DNA of 64,000 nt from JBBDYH01 sp040901795 (GCA_040901795.1 JBBDYH010000135.1:1-64000); one strand, 5' to 3'; positions 7,094-16,879 are shown, counted from the first letter of the stretch. The notes: generated from the letters alone by a model not told the origin. Translations and numbers: made by a program.

Positions 7094-10000
7094 TTAGTCT
7101 GCTTTCGTTGCGACCCTTTCGGTGGCGTCGATTTCAGATAGGGCAGGCGCGCGCAGCACCATTGCCGGACGCTTGGCGTGGTGCAAAACCAACGTTTGGC
7201 CGTCGGCTGAAAACAGCACGCGACCCTGCTCGCGCGCGTCCATCCTCAGGTTGAATAGCTCCTGGCCATTTCGCAGGTTCCAGAACGCGAACGAATTCCC
7301 ACGATGCGTGACGGCCGTCCGTCCATCCGAGGACAGAGCAGCGTGGTCGAACTCAAGTGTCTGTCCAGGCAACGCCGCGCGGAGGTTGCCGCTCGGCACA
7401 TCCCACACCCACGCGTCCTGACCACCCCAGGCGAGCAACCTTCGACCGTCGTTAGAAAACATGAAGGCGCTGTCGGCGCTTGCATGGATCCGGCCTTTGC
7501 ACATCGCGATGCGCTGCCCGCTCCGACTGTCCCACAGTTCAACACCCTCCCCGAGCGCCACCGCCACCATCGTTCCGTCGGGCGAAAAGCCCGCGGCGAT
7601 GGCCTCGCCGCGAACGGGCAGGTCACGCCGCAGGCCGCTACTGACATCCCAGATCGTGACTCGAGGCCAGAACGTGGCGAGCTGCTTCCCGTCGGGCGAC
7701 CAGGCCTCGTTGAGAAGAGGCTTCCAGCCAAAAGGCGTACGCTTCCACGGAGTAGAATTGGTGTCTTTGTCCCCTTTGAGGCTCGTGATCGGACGTTGCT
7801 TGTTGGCAACATCCCAAATCTCCACGACGCCGTTTGTGCGAGCCGCGGCAAGTCGGTGGCCATCGGACGCCAGCGCGATAAATCGCAATGGGATCTCGAA
7901 AGAAATTGAATCCAGCGTGGCGAGCGTTACGGTATCCAAAAATGACACGCGCGAAGTCTTATAAGCTGAATCGATCGTCGCCACTTGCCGGCCGTCGTGC
8001 GAAATCCAAACCGGGTGATGCTCCATCGGCAGTTCCGCGGCGGCGTCCGCTTGTTGGATCCGCCGAGCCGCGTGCAGACTGGGCGCGTCCCAAAGTTTGA
8101 GCATGGCATCCCTGCCTCCGGTGGCCAGCAACTGACCGTTCGGCGACAGGGCCGCCGCCCAGACTTCGTTATGGTGACCGCGCACGTGCCCAAATTCTTT
8201 GAGATGCCCGCGGCTGGAATAGTCCCAAAGCGAAAGATCCTGCTCGCTGGAGGTGCTCACGAGAGTCCGGCCATCGCTCAAGAACACGAGGCCAGTGATT
8301 ATCGCGTCAGTGTTGGAACTGGCGAGCAATCGGCCCGAGGCCGTTTCCCACACGCCGATGAAGCCAGCCCAATCTCCGGCGGCCAACAGTTGGCCATTGG
8401 ATGAGAATTGCAGGGTTTGCACTGTCGCGAGCGTGTTCGCTCCGGAGTCAAGCAGGACCGAGGGGCTGCCGTCGAGGCCCGCGGATTTCAGCTTCGCAAA
8501 CGGCCACACGCGAACGATTACTCGATTGCTTTCCGGTGGTGCTTCATAACTGGCGAGCGCGAAGGTTGCTCCGTCCGGCGAAAAGGCGGCATTCGAAATG
8601 AGTTCCCCCCCGTAGCGGCACGCGTGCAGGCCATCCAGACAGCGGACCAACTCCCATGAGGCCGTGTCCCAGAGCATCATGCCGTCCGGGCCGTCTGTGA
8701 CGAGAGTCCGTCCATCGGGCGCGAAGGCCAGCGGGCCGTGGGAGTTGGTCAGAATTCTTTGTGTTTTCCAGCCGGTTCCGTCTAGAATCCGGACCTGCTG
8801 ACGCCCACCGATGGCACCACCGATGGCAAGTGTGTCGCCAATGGGAGAGAACGCTACGCTGGTCAAAACCGGATCCGCGGTTGTAACAACCTGTACTACC
8901 TTTCGCCGATCGACGTTCGAAATCCGCACCGTACCGTCCCAGCTAGCCGAGGCGAGCCAGGCGCCAGTCCGGTCGAATGCCACAGAGACAACGCGGTTGC
9001 TGTGCCCGCGCAGCGTGAACAGTTCTTCCCCCTGGCAGCGGTTCCATAGGTATCGCCACTCGAAGCCGCGCAAGTCCTCTTCGCCTTCTTGATGCAAGTA
9101 CTTGCGCAATCGCTCCACAGCGAGTCCCAGATTCCCTTCCTCAATCGCCAGATGCGCCACCTTCATGTCGGCCACGTAAACGTCCAGGCGGCGGTCGCGG
9201 GCCACTTGCTCAGCGCGCTCTCGCTCCCGATCGATGAGAACCACAGCGATCGGCGAGCCAATCGCCACGGCCAATAGCAACAGCGCCGCCGTCGTCGTCA
9301 ACGCAGCGATCACAGGGTTGCGGCGACACCAGCGCCAGGCGCGCTCGGCCCGCGTTACGGGTCGAGCACGAATTGGTTCGTTACGCAGGAAGCGGCCCAG
9401 CTCGTCGGCCAGCTCTTGAGCGCTGGCGTAACGCCGGCTGGGCTCTTTCGCCAGACACTTCAGACAGATCGTAGCCAGATCCAAAGGCACGCTTGGATTC
9501 AACACCCGCGGCGACACAGGCTCGCTGCTCGCGACTTCGTGCAACGTCTCGGTCAGCGACTGCGCAACAAAGGGAGGCCGCCCGGTAAACAAGTGATACA
9601 GCACCGCGCCGAGCGAATAGACATCGCTGCGCTTGCCGACCAGACCGCGCTTGGCCGCCGCTTGCTCGGGCGACATATAGTTGGGCGAGCCGAGCACCTG
9701 GCCACTCAGCGTCAGTTCTATATCTTTCTCGATCCGCTTGGCCAGGCCGAAATCCGTCACTTTTGGCTGGTCGAACTCATCAATGAGGACGTTGGATGGT
9801 TTGAGGTCGCGATGAAGGATCCCCCGTTCATGCGCGAAATGGATTGCCTCGGCGATGGTCTTTATGTAATCGGCTCCGCGCCGCGAGTGCAGCGGTCCTT
9901 CCTGACAAATCTCCGCCAGGCTCCGGCCTGCGACGTGCTCCATTGCGAAGAAATGCTGGCCGTCACGAAAGCCGACTTCGTAAATTGCGACAATGTTCGG

Positions 10001-10345
10001 ATGCCGAAGGCTGGCTGCCGCCGCGGATTCTGTGCGGAAGCGTTGCACGAGCTCGGGGCTGGCCAATGGCCCAAACAACAACATCTTCACCGCGACGATT
10101 CGGTCCAGACTCGTTTGACGCGCCTTGTAGACGATTCCCATGCCGCCGCGGCCGATTTCTTCCAACAACTCAAAATCACCGAAGCAGCGGTAGAACGGCG
10201 CCCTGTTGGGCGATCGACTTGCCTCTGCCGCCCGCGTGGTCTCTGGGTCAAGTCCGCCTTCCAGCAGGCAGCCGGGACACAACGCCTCATCGCCGACGCC
10301 CGTCAACGCCATCCCGCATCGCGCGCAGACACGGCCGGTTGTCAT
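7094..10345 (-). CDS. Transmembrane Ser/Thr protein kinase with zinc ribbon and WD40 propeller
   Basis: A 1083-residue receptor-type kinase. Residues 7-26 hold two CxxC pairs (CARC, CPGC), a zinc ribbon. The kinase domain (about 57-320) has a glycine loop IGRGGMGIVYKAR, Lys87, HRDLKPSN at 178-185 and DFG at 198-200, so it should be catalytically active. A transmembrane helix (about 344-371) follows, then a charged linker and some 600 residues of WD40-type blades with recurring 'lafspdG..la......v.lWd' units, predicted to be extracytoplasmic. The gene lies just downstream of a same-strand ECF sigma factor gene. ECF/kinase pairs are typical planctomycete signalling units in which phosphorylation may switch the sigma factor. 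Confidence 0.93.
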   Translation of the reverse strand: MTTGRVCARCGMALTGVGDEALCPGCLLEGGLDPETTRAAEASRSPNRAPFYRCFGDFELLEEIGRGGMGIVYKARQTSLDRIVAVKMLLFGPLASPELVQRFRTESAAAASLRHPNIVAIYEVGFRDGQHFFAMEHVAGRSLAEICQEGPLHSRRGADYIKTIAEAIHFAHERGILHRDLKPSNVLIDEFDQPKVTDFGLAKRIEKDIELTLSGQVLGSPNYMSPEQAAAKRGLVGKRSDVYSLGAVLYHLFTGRPPFVAQSLTETLHEVASSEPVSPRVLNPSVPLDLATICLKCLAKEPSRRYASAQELADELGRFLRNEPIRARPVTRAERAWRWCRRNPVIAALTTTAALLLLAVAIGSPIAVVLIDRERERAEQVARDRRLDVYVADMKVAHLAIEEGNLGLAVERLRKYLHQEGEEDLRGFEWRYLWNRCQGEELFTLRGHSNRVVSVAFDRTGAWLASASWDGTVRISNVDRRKVVQVVTTADPVLTSVAFSPIGDTLAIGGAIGGRQQVRILDGTGWKTQRILTNSHGPLAFAPDGRTLVTDGPDGMMLWDTASWELVRCLDGLHACRYGGELISNAAFSPDGATFALASYEAPPESNRVIVRVWPFAKLKSAGLDGSPSVLLDSGANTLATVQTLQFSSNGQLLAAGDWAGFIGVWETASGRLLASSNTDAIITGLVFLSDGRTLVSTSSEQDLSLWDYSSRGHLKEFGHVRGHHNEVWAAALSPNGQLLATGGRDAMLKLWDAPSLHAARRIQQADAAAELPMEHHPVWISHDGRQVATIDSAYKTSRVSFLDTVTLATLDSISFEIPLRFIALASDGHRLAAARTNGVVEIWDVANKQRPITSLKGDKDTNSTPWKRTPFGWKPLLNEAWSPDGKQLATFWPRVTIWDVSSGLRRDLPVRGEAIAAGFSPDGTMVAVALGEGVELWDSRSGQRIAMCKGRIHASADSAFMFSNDGRRLLAWGGQDAWVWDVPSGNLRAALPGQTLEFDHAALSSDGRTAVTHRGNSFAFWNLRNGQELFNLRMDAREQGRVLFSADGQTLVLHHAKRPAMVLRAPALSEIDATERVATKAD

Positions 10346-10463
10346 AGTCGGACTTCAGCAAGAGGACAACTCCCTTAGTTCTATGACAGAATTGGCCGAA
10401 GGTTACAAGAAAAATGACAGCGGTCCGCACCGACCGCCGCCGCCCGTTGTCGATTGGACCAAC

Positions 10464-11207
10464 CTACGAGCCGCGAATCGTCGTGATCAGGTGACGCAGC
10501 TCGTCGTCGATGTCGTCGCGACTTGCAACCGTGTGCGCCACCTCCTCGCGCAGCAATTCGCGGTACCGCTCGCGCAGCCGATGAACGGCGACCTTCACCG
10601 CCCCTTCGCTCATTCCCAGCCGCAGCGAAATCTCGGCATAAGGCAGACGGCCCTCGCCCGACAAATAACCCTTTAACTCGGCAAAACGCGTCGCATGGCC
10701 AGCCGCGGCCAGCTCCTCGCCCAGGCGGCCTAGCGACCTTTCCAGCAGCGCCAAAGCCCAGCGTTTGTCGTAGATGGTTTCGGGCGTCGAGTTGTCGGCC
10801 GGCTCAGCCCGAAAGCGGTCCTCCGCCGTTGCAGACTCCAACGAGAGGACGGCTCGGCCGCCGCCGCGCTTCAACCGCACGGCGTGGCGATGTCGCTCGG
10901 CAAGGAAGTTCTTAAGGGAACTCAGGAGGAAAGCACGGAACCGCCCTCGTGCCGGATCGGCCAGCCCAAAGTAGTTCTTTTGTAAGAACCGTGCGAAGAA
11001 TTCCTGCGTGGAATCCTGCGCGTCTTCCGGCCTGTACCCTTGCCGCCGAACGAAGCAATACAGCGGGTACCAATAGCTTCGGCAGAGCTGCTCGAGGGCC
11101 TGCTGACAGCGCGGAGATTCGGTGTCCGCCGCGCTGAGCACCACGCTCCAGTGCGTCGTGGAAAAGACACCGGGACCGGCGGGCAAATTTGCGTCGCTGT
11201 GCGACAT
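10464..11207 (-). CDS. ECF-type RNA polymerase sigma factor
   Basis: 247 residues. Region 2 covers YWYPLYCFVRRQGYRPEDAQ and DSTQEFFARFL (core binding and -10 recognition). Region 4 ends with the helix-turn-helix AEISLRLGMSEGAVKVAVHR and LRERYRELLREEV. The N-terminal FSTTHWSVVLSA and the linker EGRLPYAEI are features of the planctomycete ECF groups that are linked to Ser/Thr kinases rather than anti-sigma factors. No anti-sigma gene adjoins it; the next same-strand gene is the kinase-WD40 receptor 119 bp downstream. A signal cascade from receptor to sigma factor is therefore a reasonable inference. Confidence 0.92.
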   Translation of the reverse strand: MSHSDANLPAGPGVFSTTHWSVVLSAADTESPRCQQALEQLCRSYWYPLYCFVRRQGYRPEDAQDSTQEFFARFLQKNYFGLADPARGRFRAFLLSSLKNFLAERHRHAVRLKRGGGRAVLSLESATAEDRFRAEPADNSTPETIYDKRWALALLERSLGRLGEELAAAGHATRFAELKGYLSGEGRLPYAEISLRLGMSEGAVKVAVHRLRERYRELLREEVAHTVASRDDIDDELRHLITTIRGS

Positions 11208-11321
11208 GCGGCGAGTCTACTCGAAAGCAACGCACGAAGCGAGCGGACGAAGCGCACAGGCCGGAGCCGGTTGAGTTCCTCCGATTGGCGATCGTGGTTA
11301 GGAAAAACGCAGTGGGCCAGA

Positions 11322-11579
11322 CTACGGCTTTTTGCGCTTCTTTGCGCCGTTTTGACCGGGATGTGCTTTTCCAGTGTGAAACTCGATTTCCGTGATGCGA
11401 AACGAATCGACGATGCTAAACAGCCCGTCTTCGTGAAACACGATGACCGTTCTTCCCTTGGGATGCCGCGATAAGAATTCTGGATGCGGTACATACAGCT
11501 TGCGGCCGTCCGCTAAATACATCGTAAACCGCTGAAACGGCTGGGCCTGATGTACCCGACTCAATTCGTCTGTTGTCAT
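11322..11579 (-). CDS. Small conserved protein, '85-residue' planctomycete family, copy 3
   Basis: 85 residues: MTTDELSRVHQAQPFQRFTM, DGRKLYVPHPEFLSRHPKGR, then TVIVFHEDGLFSIVDSFRIT and a basic tail (KKRKKP). It is paralogous to the tandem pair at 5768-6306. The conserved block 'PF.rFt.yLADGR...V.HPEFLSR.P.GRTv' is shared with copy 2 at most positions. The function is unknown. All three copies share a strand and bracket the kinase/ECF region, so duplication may have occurred locally. Confidence 0.78.
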   Translation of the reverse strand: MTTDELSRVHQAQPFQRFTMYLADGRKLYVPHPEFLSRHPKGRTVIVFHEDGLFSIVDSFRITEIEFHTGKAHPGQNGAKKRKKP

Positions 11580-11642
11580 GAATGCACCGTTCGACAGCGG
11601 TTATCGCCCGGCTAGCTACGGTCGACGTTCTACTAAAACATT

Positions 11643-12842
11643 CTACTCATTCGCCGAGCCGCGCGTGCTCACTGGCTTGGCCTTGTCGATCTGGTTGCGG
11701 CTGGCAACTTTCACGTTGATCTTGACGGACTTGCCCCCCCGATAAACCACCAGCGGCACTTCCTTGTCGACTTCAGTTATCGCGACTGCGCTGACCAGGT
11801 GATTGTCGTCGTCGACTGCCACCCCGTTGATCTCCAGGATCACATCATCATATTGAAGCTTCGCTCGCTGCGCGGGCGAATTGTCGGTAATGCCTACGAC
11901 GCGGGCCCCCATCGGCCAGGAGAGGCCAAGTTTGAGGGCCGCAGCCTGGTTGAAATTCCGATCCAGCGTTACGCCCAAGTACGCCCGCGAAACGGCGCCA
12001 TGCTCGATCAATTGCCGAGCGACGACCATCGCCATATTGATTGGAATGGTGAATCCGACGCCCTCGCTGCCACCGGAGTTGCTGGCGATGGCCGCGTTCA
12101 TGCCGATCAATTCGCCACGCAGGTTGATGAGCGGCCCGCCACTATTACCGGGGTTGATCGCGGCGTCGGTCTGGATGAAGTCCTGAAAATCGACGACCTC
12201 GCCTAGCTCAAGCTCGCGTCGGCCCTTGGCGCTGATGATGCCGAAGGTGACCGAATGGCTCAGGCCAAACGGGCTGCCCACGGCGAGCACGAAATCGCCC
12301 ACTTCCACCTGGTCGCTGTCCCCCAAGCGAGCCGGCACTAGTCCTTCGGCCGAGACCGCCAGAATCCCAATGTCAGTCGCCGGATCGGAAAAGATGGCGG
12401 TGGGTGTAATCGTGCGGCCATCGGCAAGTTTGATCTTAATCGTCCGCACGCTCGCCGCCGACTTGACGACGTGGCGGTTGGTCAAAATATAGTGCTTTCC
12501 CTTATATTCGAGGATTGTGCCTGATCCGGCGTCTTCGACGGACGAGGCGGCACGGCCGCGCGTGTTGAAGCTATCGGTGCGTTTAGCATCGATGTGGACG
12601 ACCGTGGGCTTGACGAACTGAACCACCTTGCGAAGCGCCATGGCCTGACGTTCCAGGTGCTCCACGTCGGTCCCCAGATCGTCGTACTGCTTGGCGCGCT
12701 GCTCGGCCGACGGTGCTTGAATGACCCACTGGGCCGCCGCGGAGCCGCTCAGCCACCGACCGCCGAGCAGCAAGATAGCGAGCACGACAGACGACAAGGG
12801 ACCCTTCGACCGTTCCAAATAGCTGAAGACTCGAGTCATCAT
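11643..12842 (-). CDS. HtrA/DegP-like serine protease with PDZ domain
   Basis: 399 residues. An N-terminal hydrophobic segment (residues 15-38) should act as signal or anchor, placing the enzyme in the periplasm. The trypsin-like domain has the catalytic triad His124 (TNRHVV), Asp157 (ATDIGIL) and Ser234 (NPGNSGGPL). One PDZ domain follows (about 285-375: YLGVTLDR, GARVVGITDNSPAQRAKL, DVILEINGVAV). One PDZ is typical of DegS-type or planctomycete HtrA forms. It should degrade or sense misfolded envelope proteins. The 325-bp upstream region carries three hairpin repeats rather than an obvious promoter. Confidence 0.92.
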   Translation of the reverse strand: MMTRVFSYLERSKGPLSSVVLAILLLGGRWLSGSAAAQWVIQAPSAEQRAKQYDDLGTDVEHLERQAMALRKVVQFVKPTVVHIDAKRTDSFNTRGRAASSVEDAGSGTILEYKGKHYILTNRHVVKSAASVRTIKIKLADGRTITPTAIFSDPATDIGILAVSAEGLVPARLGDSDQVEVGDFVLAVGSPFGLSHSVTFGIISAKGRRELELGEVVDFQDFIQTDAAINPGNSGGPLINLRGELIGMNAAIASNSGGSEGVGFTIPINMAMVVARQLIEHGAVSRAYLGVTLDRNFNQAAALKLGLSWPMGARVVGITDNSPAQRAKLQYDDVILEINGVAVDDDNHLVSAVAITEVDKEVPLVVYRGGKSVKINVKVASRNQIDKAKPVSTRGSANE

Positions 12843-13168
12843 TCAAATCCCCGGAAAGCGGCAATGGACGGGACCGCCAAAGAGGGGTCCAGCACCTGCC
12901 AAGAAAAAATGCACCTGCGAGATTACATCGGCGGCAATCGCGCACGATTCGCCCCGAAAAACTCTCGCAGATGCATTCAAGCAGACCGCAAACTCGACGT
13001 AAAGCGATCTGTCCAAATTGTCGGCAACAGGTAGCTGAATTCGCCAGAGTTCAGGCGTAGTATCGCAACCACGACGGGCAAAGCCCGAAGTCTGGCGACT
13101 TCCGCTAGGGACAAAGCCCGAAGTTTGGCGACTTCGGCTACCCGAAGTTTGGCGACTTCGGCTACCGC
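12843..13168. other. Gene-free stretch upstream of the protease and downstream of the DksA-like gene
   Basis: 326 bp without a credible gene. It contains an imperfect hairpin around GCGAGA/TCTCGC (12915-12968) and three hairpin repeats at 13084-13164. No strong promoter pattern was recognised. Confidence 0.4.
13084..13164. repeat. Three tandem CGAAGT-N6-ACTTCG hairpin repeats
   Basis: Three copies of CCCGAAGTYTGGCGACTTCS with a GCTA tail lie at 13084-13107, 13117-13140 and 13141-13164. Each can fold through CGAAGT/ACTTCG (the first with one mismatch). The spacer differs between copies 1-2 and 2-3. They sit just past the stop of the DksA-like gene, so they may also act as its terminator. Confidence 0.8.
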
Positions 13169-13618
13169 TTACGATACGTCCAGCTCGATGTCGTTAATGG
13201 TCACGTCGGCATCGCCGGAACCGCCGTCCAACAGACGGCCCCAGTCCGTACCGCCGCTGTCCATCGCGCCGTATTTCTCGGCCTCGCGCTGGCATTCGAT
13301 GCAGTAAGTGGCGTACGGCAAAGCGTTTAACCGCGCCAGCGGAATCTTGCAGCTACAACCCTCGCAGACGCCGTACTTACCGGCGCGCATCCGCTCCAAG
13401 GCGTTTTCGATGCTCGCCAGCTCGCGGCTTTCCACTTCCGCCAATTGCGAGCTGATTTCATCCTGGACCGAGTCCAACGCCGCATCGACTACGTCGCCGG
13501 TTGACTGGCCTCGCAACTCTTTCAGCAGACTCAGATCGCCGGCCAGCGCGCTGCGCAGCGCATCGCGTCGCTTCAAAAGAATCTGCCGCATGCTAAACAA
13601 CGCGTCTTTACGTGCCAT
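13169..13618 (-). CDS. DksA/TraR-family C4 zinc-finger protein
   Basis: 149 residues. An N-terminal coiled coil (about 5-78) has acidic residues near its tip (GDVVDAALD). The DksA/TraR zinc finger follows: Cys85 and Cys88, IPLARLNALPYATY, Cys106 and Cys109. These proteins insert into the RNA polymerase secondary channel and, in classic DksA, act with ppGpp in the stringent response. The C-terminal 35 residues (GGTDWGRLLDGGSGDADV and on) are an acidic, low-complexity extension. It sits divergently from the FHA-domain gene with a long leader. Confidence 0.85.
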   Translation of the reverse strand: MARKDALFSMRQILLKRRDALRSALAGDLSLLKELRGQSTGDVVDAALDSVQDEISSQLAEVESRELASIENALERMRAGKYGVCEGCSCKIPLARLNALPYATYCIECQREAEKYGAMDSGGTDWGRLLDGGSGDADVTINDIELDVS

Positions 13619-14305
13619 GAGTGCTCCCGCTCAGTTGTCCGATCTCAGGCAAGGCCGAAAGGCGTTCCCCCTTTTTGGCGTGCCGGCGTCGAACGTCAAA
13701 TGCCTACTTCTCGAATTCCCGTGGCTGCCAACGGCATCGGCGATCGGTCGTAAATGCTTAGACGCCCGACGGTTGGCCATTTCGCAACCAAACTATAGTA
13801 CGCAGCTTTTCCGGAAAGGGTCGGAAAATCGGTTTACCTGGTTATCAGCAATCCAGAGGCCCCCAAGTCGATTTCCGTTTCTTCTTGCCTACCTTGGACT
13901 TCCTGAGCCAGGGCAAAAGTTCCCCGCATAAGGACACAAACCGATCTCGACTTGGACAGCTTCGCGGACCTGGGGGTCGCCGCCGTGACCTCGCGGCGAG
14001 CAGTGCCACTTCTGTCACGCGTCAAGCTGCCCAATCCCTACGATCGATCGCCCTTGTCGCCTACGGATAATCGGCAGATTCCGCCGGAAGATGTAACGGA
14101 AATCGGCATCTCCCGACAGTTCGTCGCCATTGCTGAACCCGGGGAGCGTGGGCCGGCGGCCAAACTTCACGAGGCCGCGATTCTCCAAACTCCTGGCGGA
14201 CGGTCGGTTTTTGACCATTACGCCGCCGTAAGCTACATCAACCTAGGTACTTCGTGCCGGCCAGTGACTGCACAAGGAAGTCGGCGGCTGCGAGACGAGT
14301 GCTAA
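13619..14305. other. 687-bp gene-free interval between DksA-like and FHA genes
   Basis: Several open frames of 60-200 codons cross this interval on both strands, but none has a ribosome site, coherent hydrophobicity or a recognisable motif. A degraded half of the family B hairpin (CTCGCGGCGAGCAGTG) lies at about 13991-14006. A TATAGT on the minus strand near 13794-13799 could be a -10 box for the DksA-like gene. Nothing else was recognised. Confidence 0.4.
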
Positions 14306-16879
14306 ATGCACGGTCCAACCCCCATTGAAATGCCAGAACCCTCCTCCACGACCGCGCCGAAATCAACGGCTGCTCCGACGTCTGCGCTCACACTGCGCGT
14401 TTGCGGAACACCGCAAGATGGGCGCCTCGTACGGCTGAACGGCGCCAAGTGCACGATCGGCTCTGACAGCCAGTGCACGCTTCGCCTGCGCGCCGCCGGG
14501 GTCATACCCTTCCATTGTCTGATCATCCGTGGACCGGAACGGACCATCGTGCAGCGCTGGTCGGAAGATACACGGCTCAACGGCCAGCCGTTCACCGCAG
14601 CCATGCTGGGTGTTGGCGATCGGTTGACAATCGGGACAGTCGAGTTCGAGGTCATGGACGGCATCGGTTCTCCAACGGCCAAGAGCGCGCCGAGCGTTGC
14701 GGCATTGACCGCGCCGATTGCGCCTTCCAGCGACCAACCCGCTAACGCGCCGACTTGCACCGCCGCTCAGTCGCGCGGCGACGACTGCAAAGCTGCCGCG
14801 GGCCATGGTCGCGCGCGGGCTCGCCGGCTGCTCACGCGGCTCCGCGAAGTCCATCAGGAAAACGAGCTCAACGGATTGCGGTTGGCTCGGCTGGAAGAGG
14901 AACATCGGAAGCTGCGCGAAGAAGTGGTCGCCGCGGACGAACGCCGGCGCGACTCCATGGAGTGCGAAGTCGGAGCCCAGACCGGAGAAGCAGACCGAGC
15001 CTCCCTGGACCAGCAAGACGGCGAATTGGAACAACTTCGCGCACAACTTGAAGACGAACGGGAAGCGCTACAAAACGACCGCGCCTCGTTCGCACAGGCC
15101 TGGGCTGCATTCGAACACGAGCGTACGGCGCTTGAGTCTCAGCGGTTGCTGCTGCAGCAGGAGCTGCGCACCTTTGAAGAACACAAGCATTCGCTGACGC
15201 TGGAGCGCATCGATTGGCAGACGGATACTTCGCGAGCTGAAGCTGACATCGCCATTCGTCGCGACGAAGCGGACCGGCGCGCCGCGGCTTTGGAAAAGCA
15301 GCGTCTCGAGCATGAATTGGCCCGGCGTCGGCTGGATGAAGGCCAGCAGGACCTGACGCGGCGTCAAGCAGCTTTACAGCAGTCCGAGAATGATCTGGTT
15401 TCGCGCAAACAGCAGATCGAGGAACAGCGGCTGGCCCTCGACAGCGAGCGCCAGGCGTTCGTGCAGGAGCGGGCGCAATTGGACTCCGATCATCAGCGGC
15501 TCGCCGGCGAACAAGCCGCGCTAACCGGTGGACGGCAAGAGCTGGAAACGCTCCGCAAACAAGACCGAACCAACGAAGACGAATTGTCCGGCCGCCTCGC
15601 CGAACAGGCGCGCCATTTGACCGAGGCCACTGAGCGATTGAACCGATCGACGCAGGAGCTGGAACAACAGCAGGCGCTTCTCGAAGCGGCGCGACAAGAG
15701 CTCGACGACGAACGCGCGCAATGGGATGCCGAACGGCAAACCTTGTTGCACGATCATGAACAACAATTGGCGGAATTGCGGTTAGAGCTCGACCGCCGTC
15801 GGACCGCTCCGCCCGAAACCGCGCCGGATGGTGACCGCGCGGTGGAATCGGAAGAGGAGGTCTTTGCGCGGTTGCGCTCGATGTCGCTGCTGAAAACAGA
15901 AGTCGCCGAGGATCCGGCAGGCGAGACGCTCGACGGACCGGAATCCGACACTGGTCACTCCGCTCAAGTTGAGGAACGCCAGCCTGGGGTTCGAACCGAG
16001 CACTCACGCCCGAATGAGTGGTCTGACACTCCGGTCGAGTTCCGCAAAGGCGCTTTGCCGCCGGACAGCGAGCAAAAAGACCAGGATGACGAGTCCATCG
16101 ACGACTACATGGCCCAACTGCTCAAGCGTGTGCGCGGCGTTGGCTCTGCGCACCAGGCACCGGCCAGCCAGGCCCCTGAACCGCCTGTGCGAGCGACGCA
16201 GAACGGGCCAGCGTCCTCGTCCATTTCAGCGTCTTCCGAACAGATCCCCACGGTTCAAGAAGTTCCCGCGAAGCTAGCGCGGCGAGCACCCGCCCCGGAG
16301 CTGTCGTCGGACCTCGCCGCGATGCGCGAGCTGGCCAATTTCAGCGCCCGCGCCGCCATTGACCACCATGCCTATCGCAATTGGGGACGCGCCGCATTTG
16401 GAAAGTTGACCATCGCACTGCTGGCAGCCGGCACCGGCGCCGGAGCGGTCTGCTTCGCGCCGGCCCCCGATTCGATGTTGATGTACGCCGGTCTATCGAG
16501 CTTCGTGGTGGCCTTGTTCTGGCTGCTGCAAGCCGGCATTCTGATGAACCATGTGGTCAAGGCGTCGCGCCGCAACGATCAGCTCAGCGATGCGTCAGGC
16601 GATGAGTCTATTGACGATGACTCGCTGGAGTCGTCAGACGAGTCCGCAGTTGTCGAGGAAGACGAGTTCGCCCCGGCTGAGCTCATTCATGCCCATGATG
16701 GCTACGAAGTTTCCGCGGACGAAGCCGTTGCCGATCAGACGTACGAGCCCGCCGCAACCGAGTGCGACGACTGCGAAGCGTTGGTCGAAACCGCCCCCAG
16801 GTGCAGCGATAACGCCGACGACGAGCCGCCTGTTAGCGAGCCGGTAGAGTGGGCTCCGCCCACCAACCGTTCCAATTGA
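14306..16879 (+). CDS. FHA-domain protein with long coiled coil and C-terminal membrane segments
   Basis: 857 residues. After a low-complexity start, residues ~28-118 form a forkhead-associated phosphothreonine-binding domain: LTLRVCGTPQDGRLVRLNG, CTIGSDSQCTLRL, IPFHCLIIRG, DTRLNGQPF, LGVGDRLTIGTVEFEV. Residues ~170-505 are an almost uninterrupted Glu/Gln/Arg/Leu coiled coil (ALESQRLLLQQELRTFEEHK and similar). Two hydrophobic helices follow near 696-745 (KLTIALLAAGTGAGAV, GLSSFVVALFWLLQAGIL), then an acidic tail. The FHA module probably docks onto a kinase-phosphorylated partner, with the coiled coil as scaffold. The ATG follows AGTGCTAA with no clear ribosome site. Confidence 0.85.
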   Translation: MHGPTPIEMPEPSSTTAPKSTAAPTSALTLRVCGTPQDGRLVRLNGAKCTIGSDSQCTLRLRAAGVIPFHCLIIRGPERTIVQRWSEDTRLNGQPFTAAMLGVGDRLTIGTVEFEVMDGIGSPTAKSAPSVAALTAPIAPSSDQPANAPTCTAAQSRGDDCKAAAGHGRARARRLLTRLREVHQENELNGLRLARLEEEHRKLREEVVAADERRRDSMECEVGAQTGEADRASLDQQDGELEQLRAQLEDEREALQNDRASFAQAWAAFEHERTALESQRLLLQQELRTFEEHKHSLTLERIDWQTDTSRAEADIAIRRDEADRRAAALEKQRLEHELARRRLDEGQQDLTRRQAALQQSENDLVSRKQQIEEQRLALDSERQAFVQERAQLDSDHQRLAGEQAALTGGRQELETLRKQDRTNEDELSGRLAEQARHLTEATERLNRSTQELEQQQALLEAARQELDDERAQWDAERQTLLHDHEQQLAELRLELDRRRTAPPETAPDGDRAVESEEEVFARLRSMSLLKTEVAEDPAGETLDGPESDTGHSAQVEERQPGVRTEHSRPNEWSDTPVEFRKGALPPDSEQKDQDDESIDDYMAQLLKRVRGVGSAHQAPASQAPEPPVRATQNGPASSSISASSEQIPTVQEVPAKLARRAPAPELSSDLAAMRELANFSARAAIDHHAYRNWGRAAFGKLTIALLAAGTGAGAVCFAPAPDSMLMYAGLSSFVVALFWLLQAGILMNHVVKASRRNDQLSDASGDESIDDDSLESSDESAVVEEDEFAPAELIHAHDGYEVSADEAVADQTYEPAATECDDCEALVETAPRCSDNADDEPPVSEPVEWAPPTNRSN

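Noticed and set aside
9416..10378. A 320-codon plus-strand frame across the kinase domain
   Set aside because: Antisense to an unmistakable kinase; no coherent protein features.
13952..14305. A 117-codon plus-strand frame just before the FHA gene
   Set aside because: No ribosome site, no motif, and it crosses a degenerate hairpin element.
14868..16007. A 379-codon minus-strand frame inside the FHA gene
   Set aside because: Arg/Ala/Pro-rich shadow of the coiled coil; no motif and no start signal.
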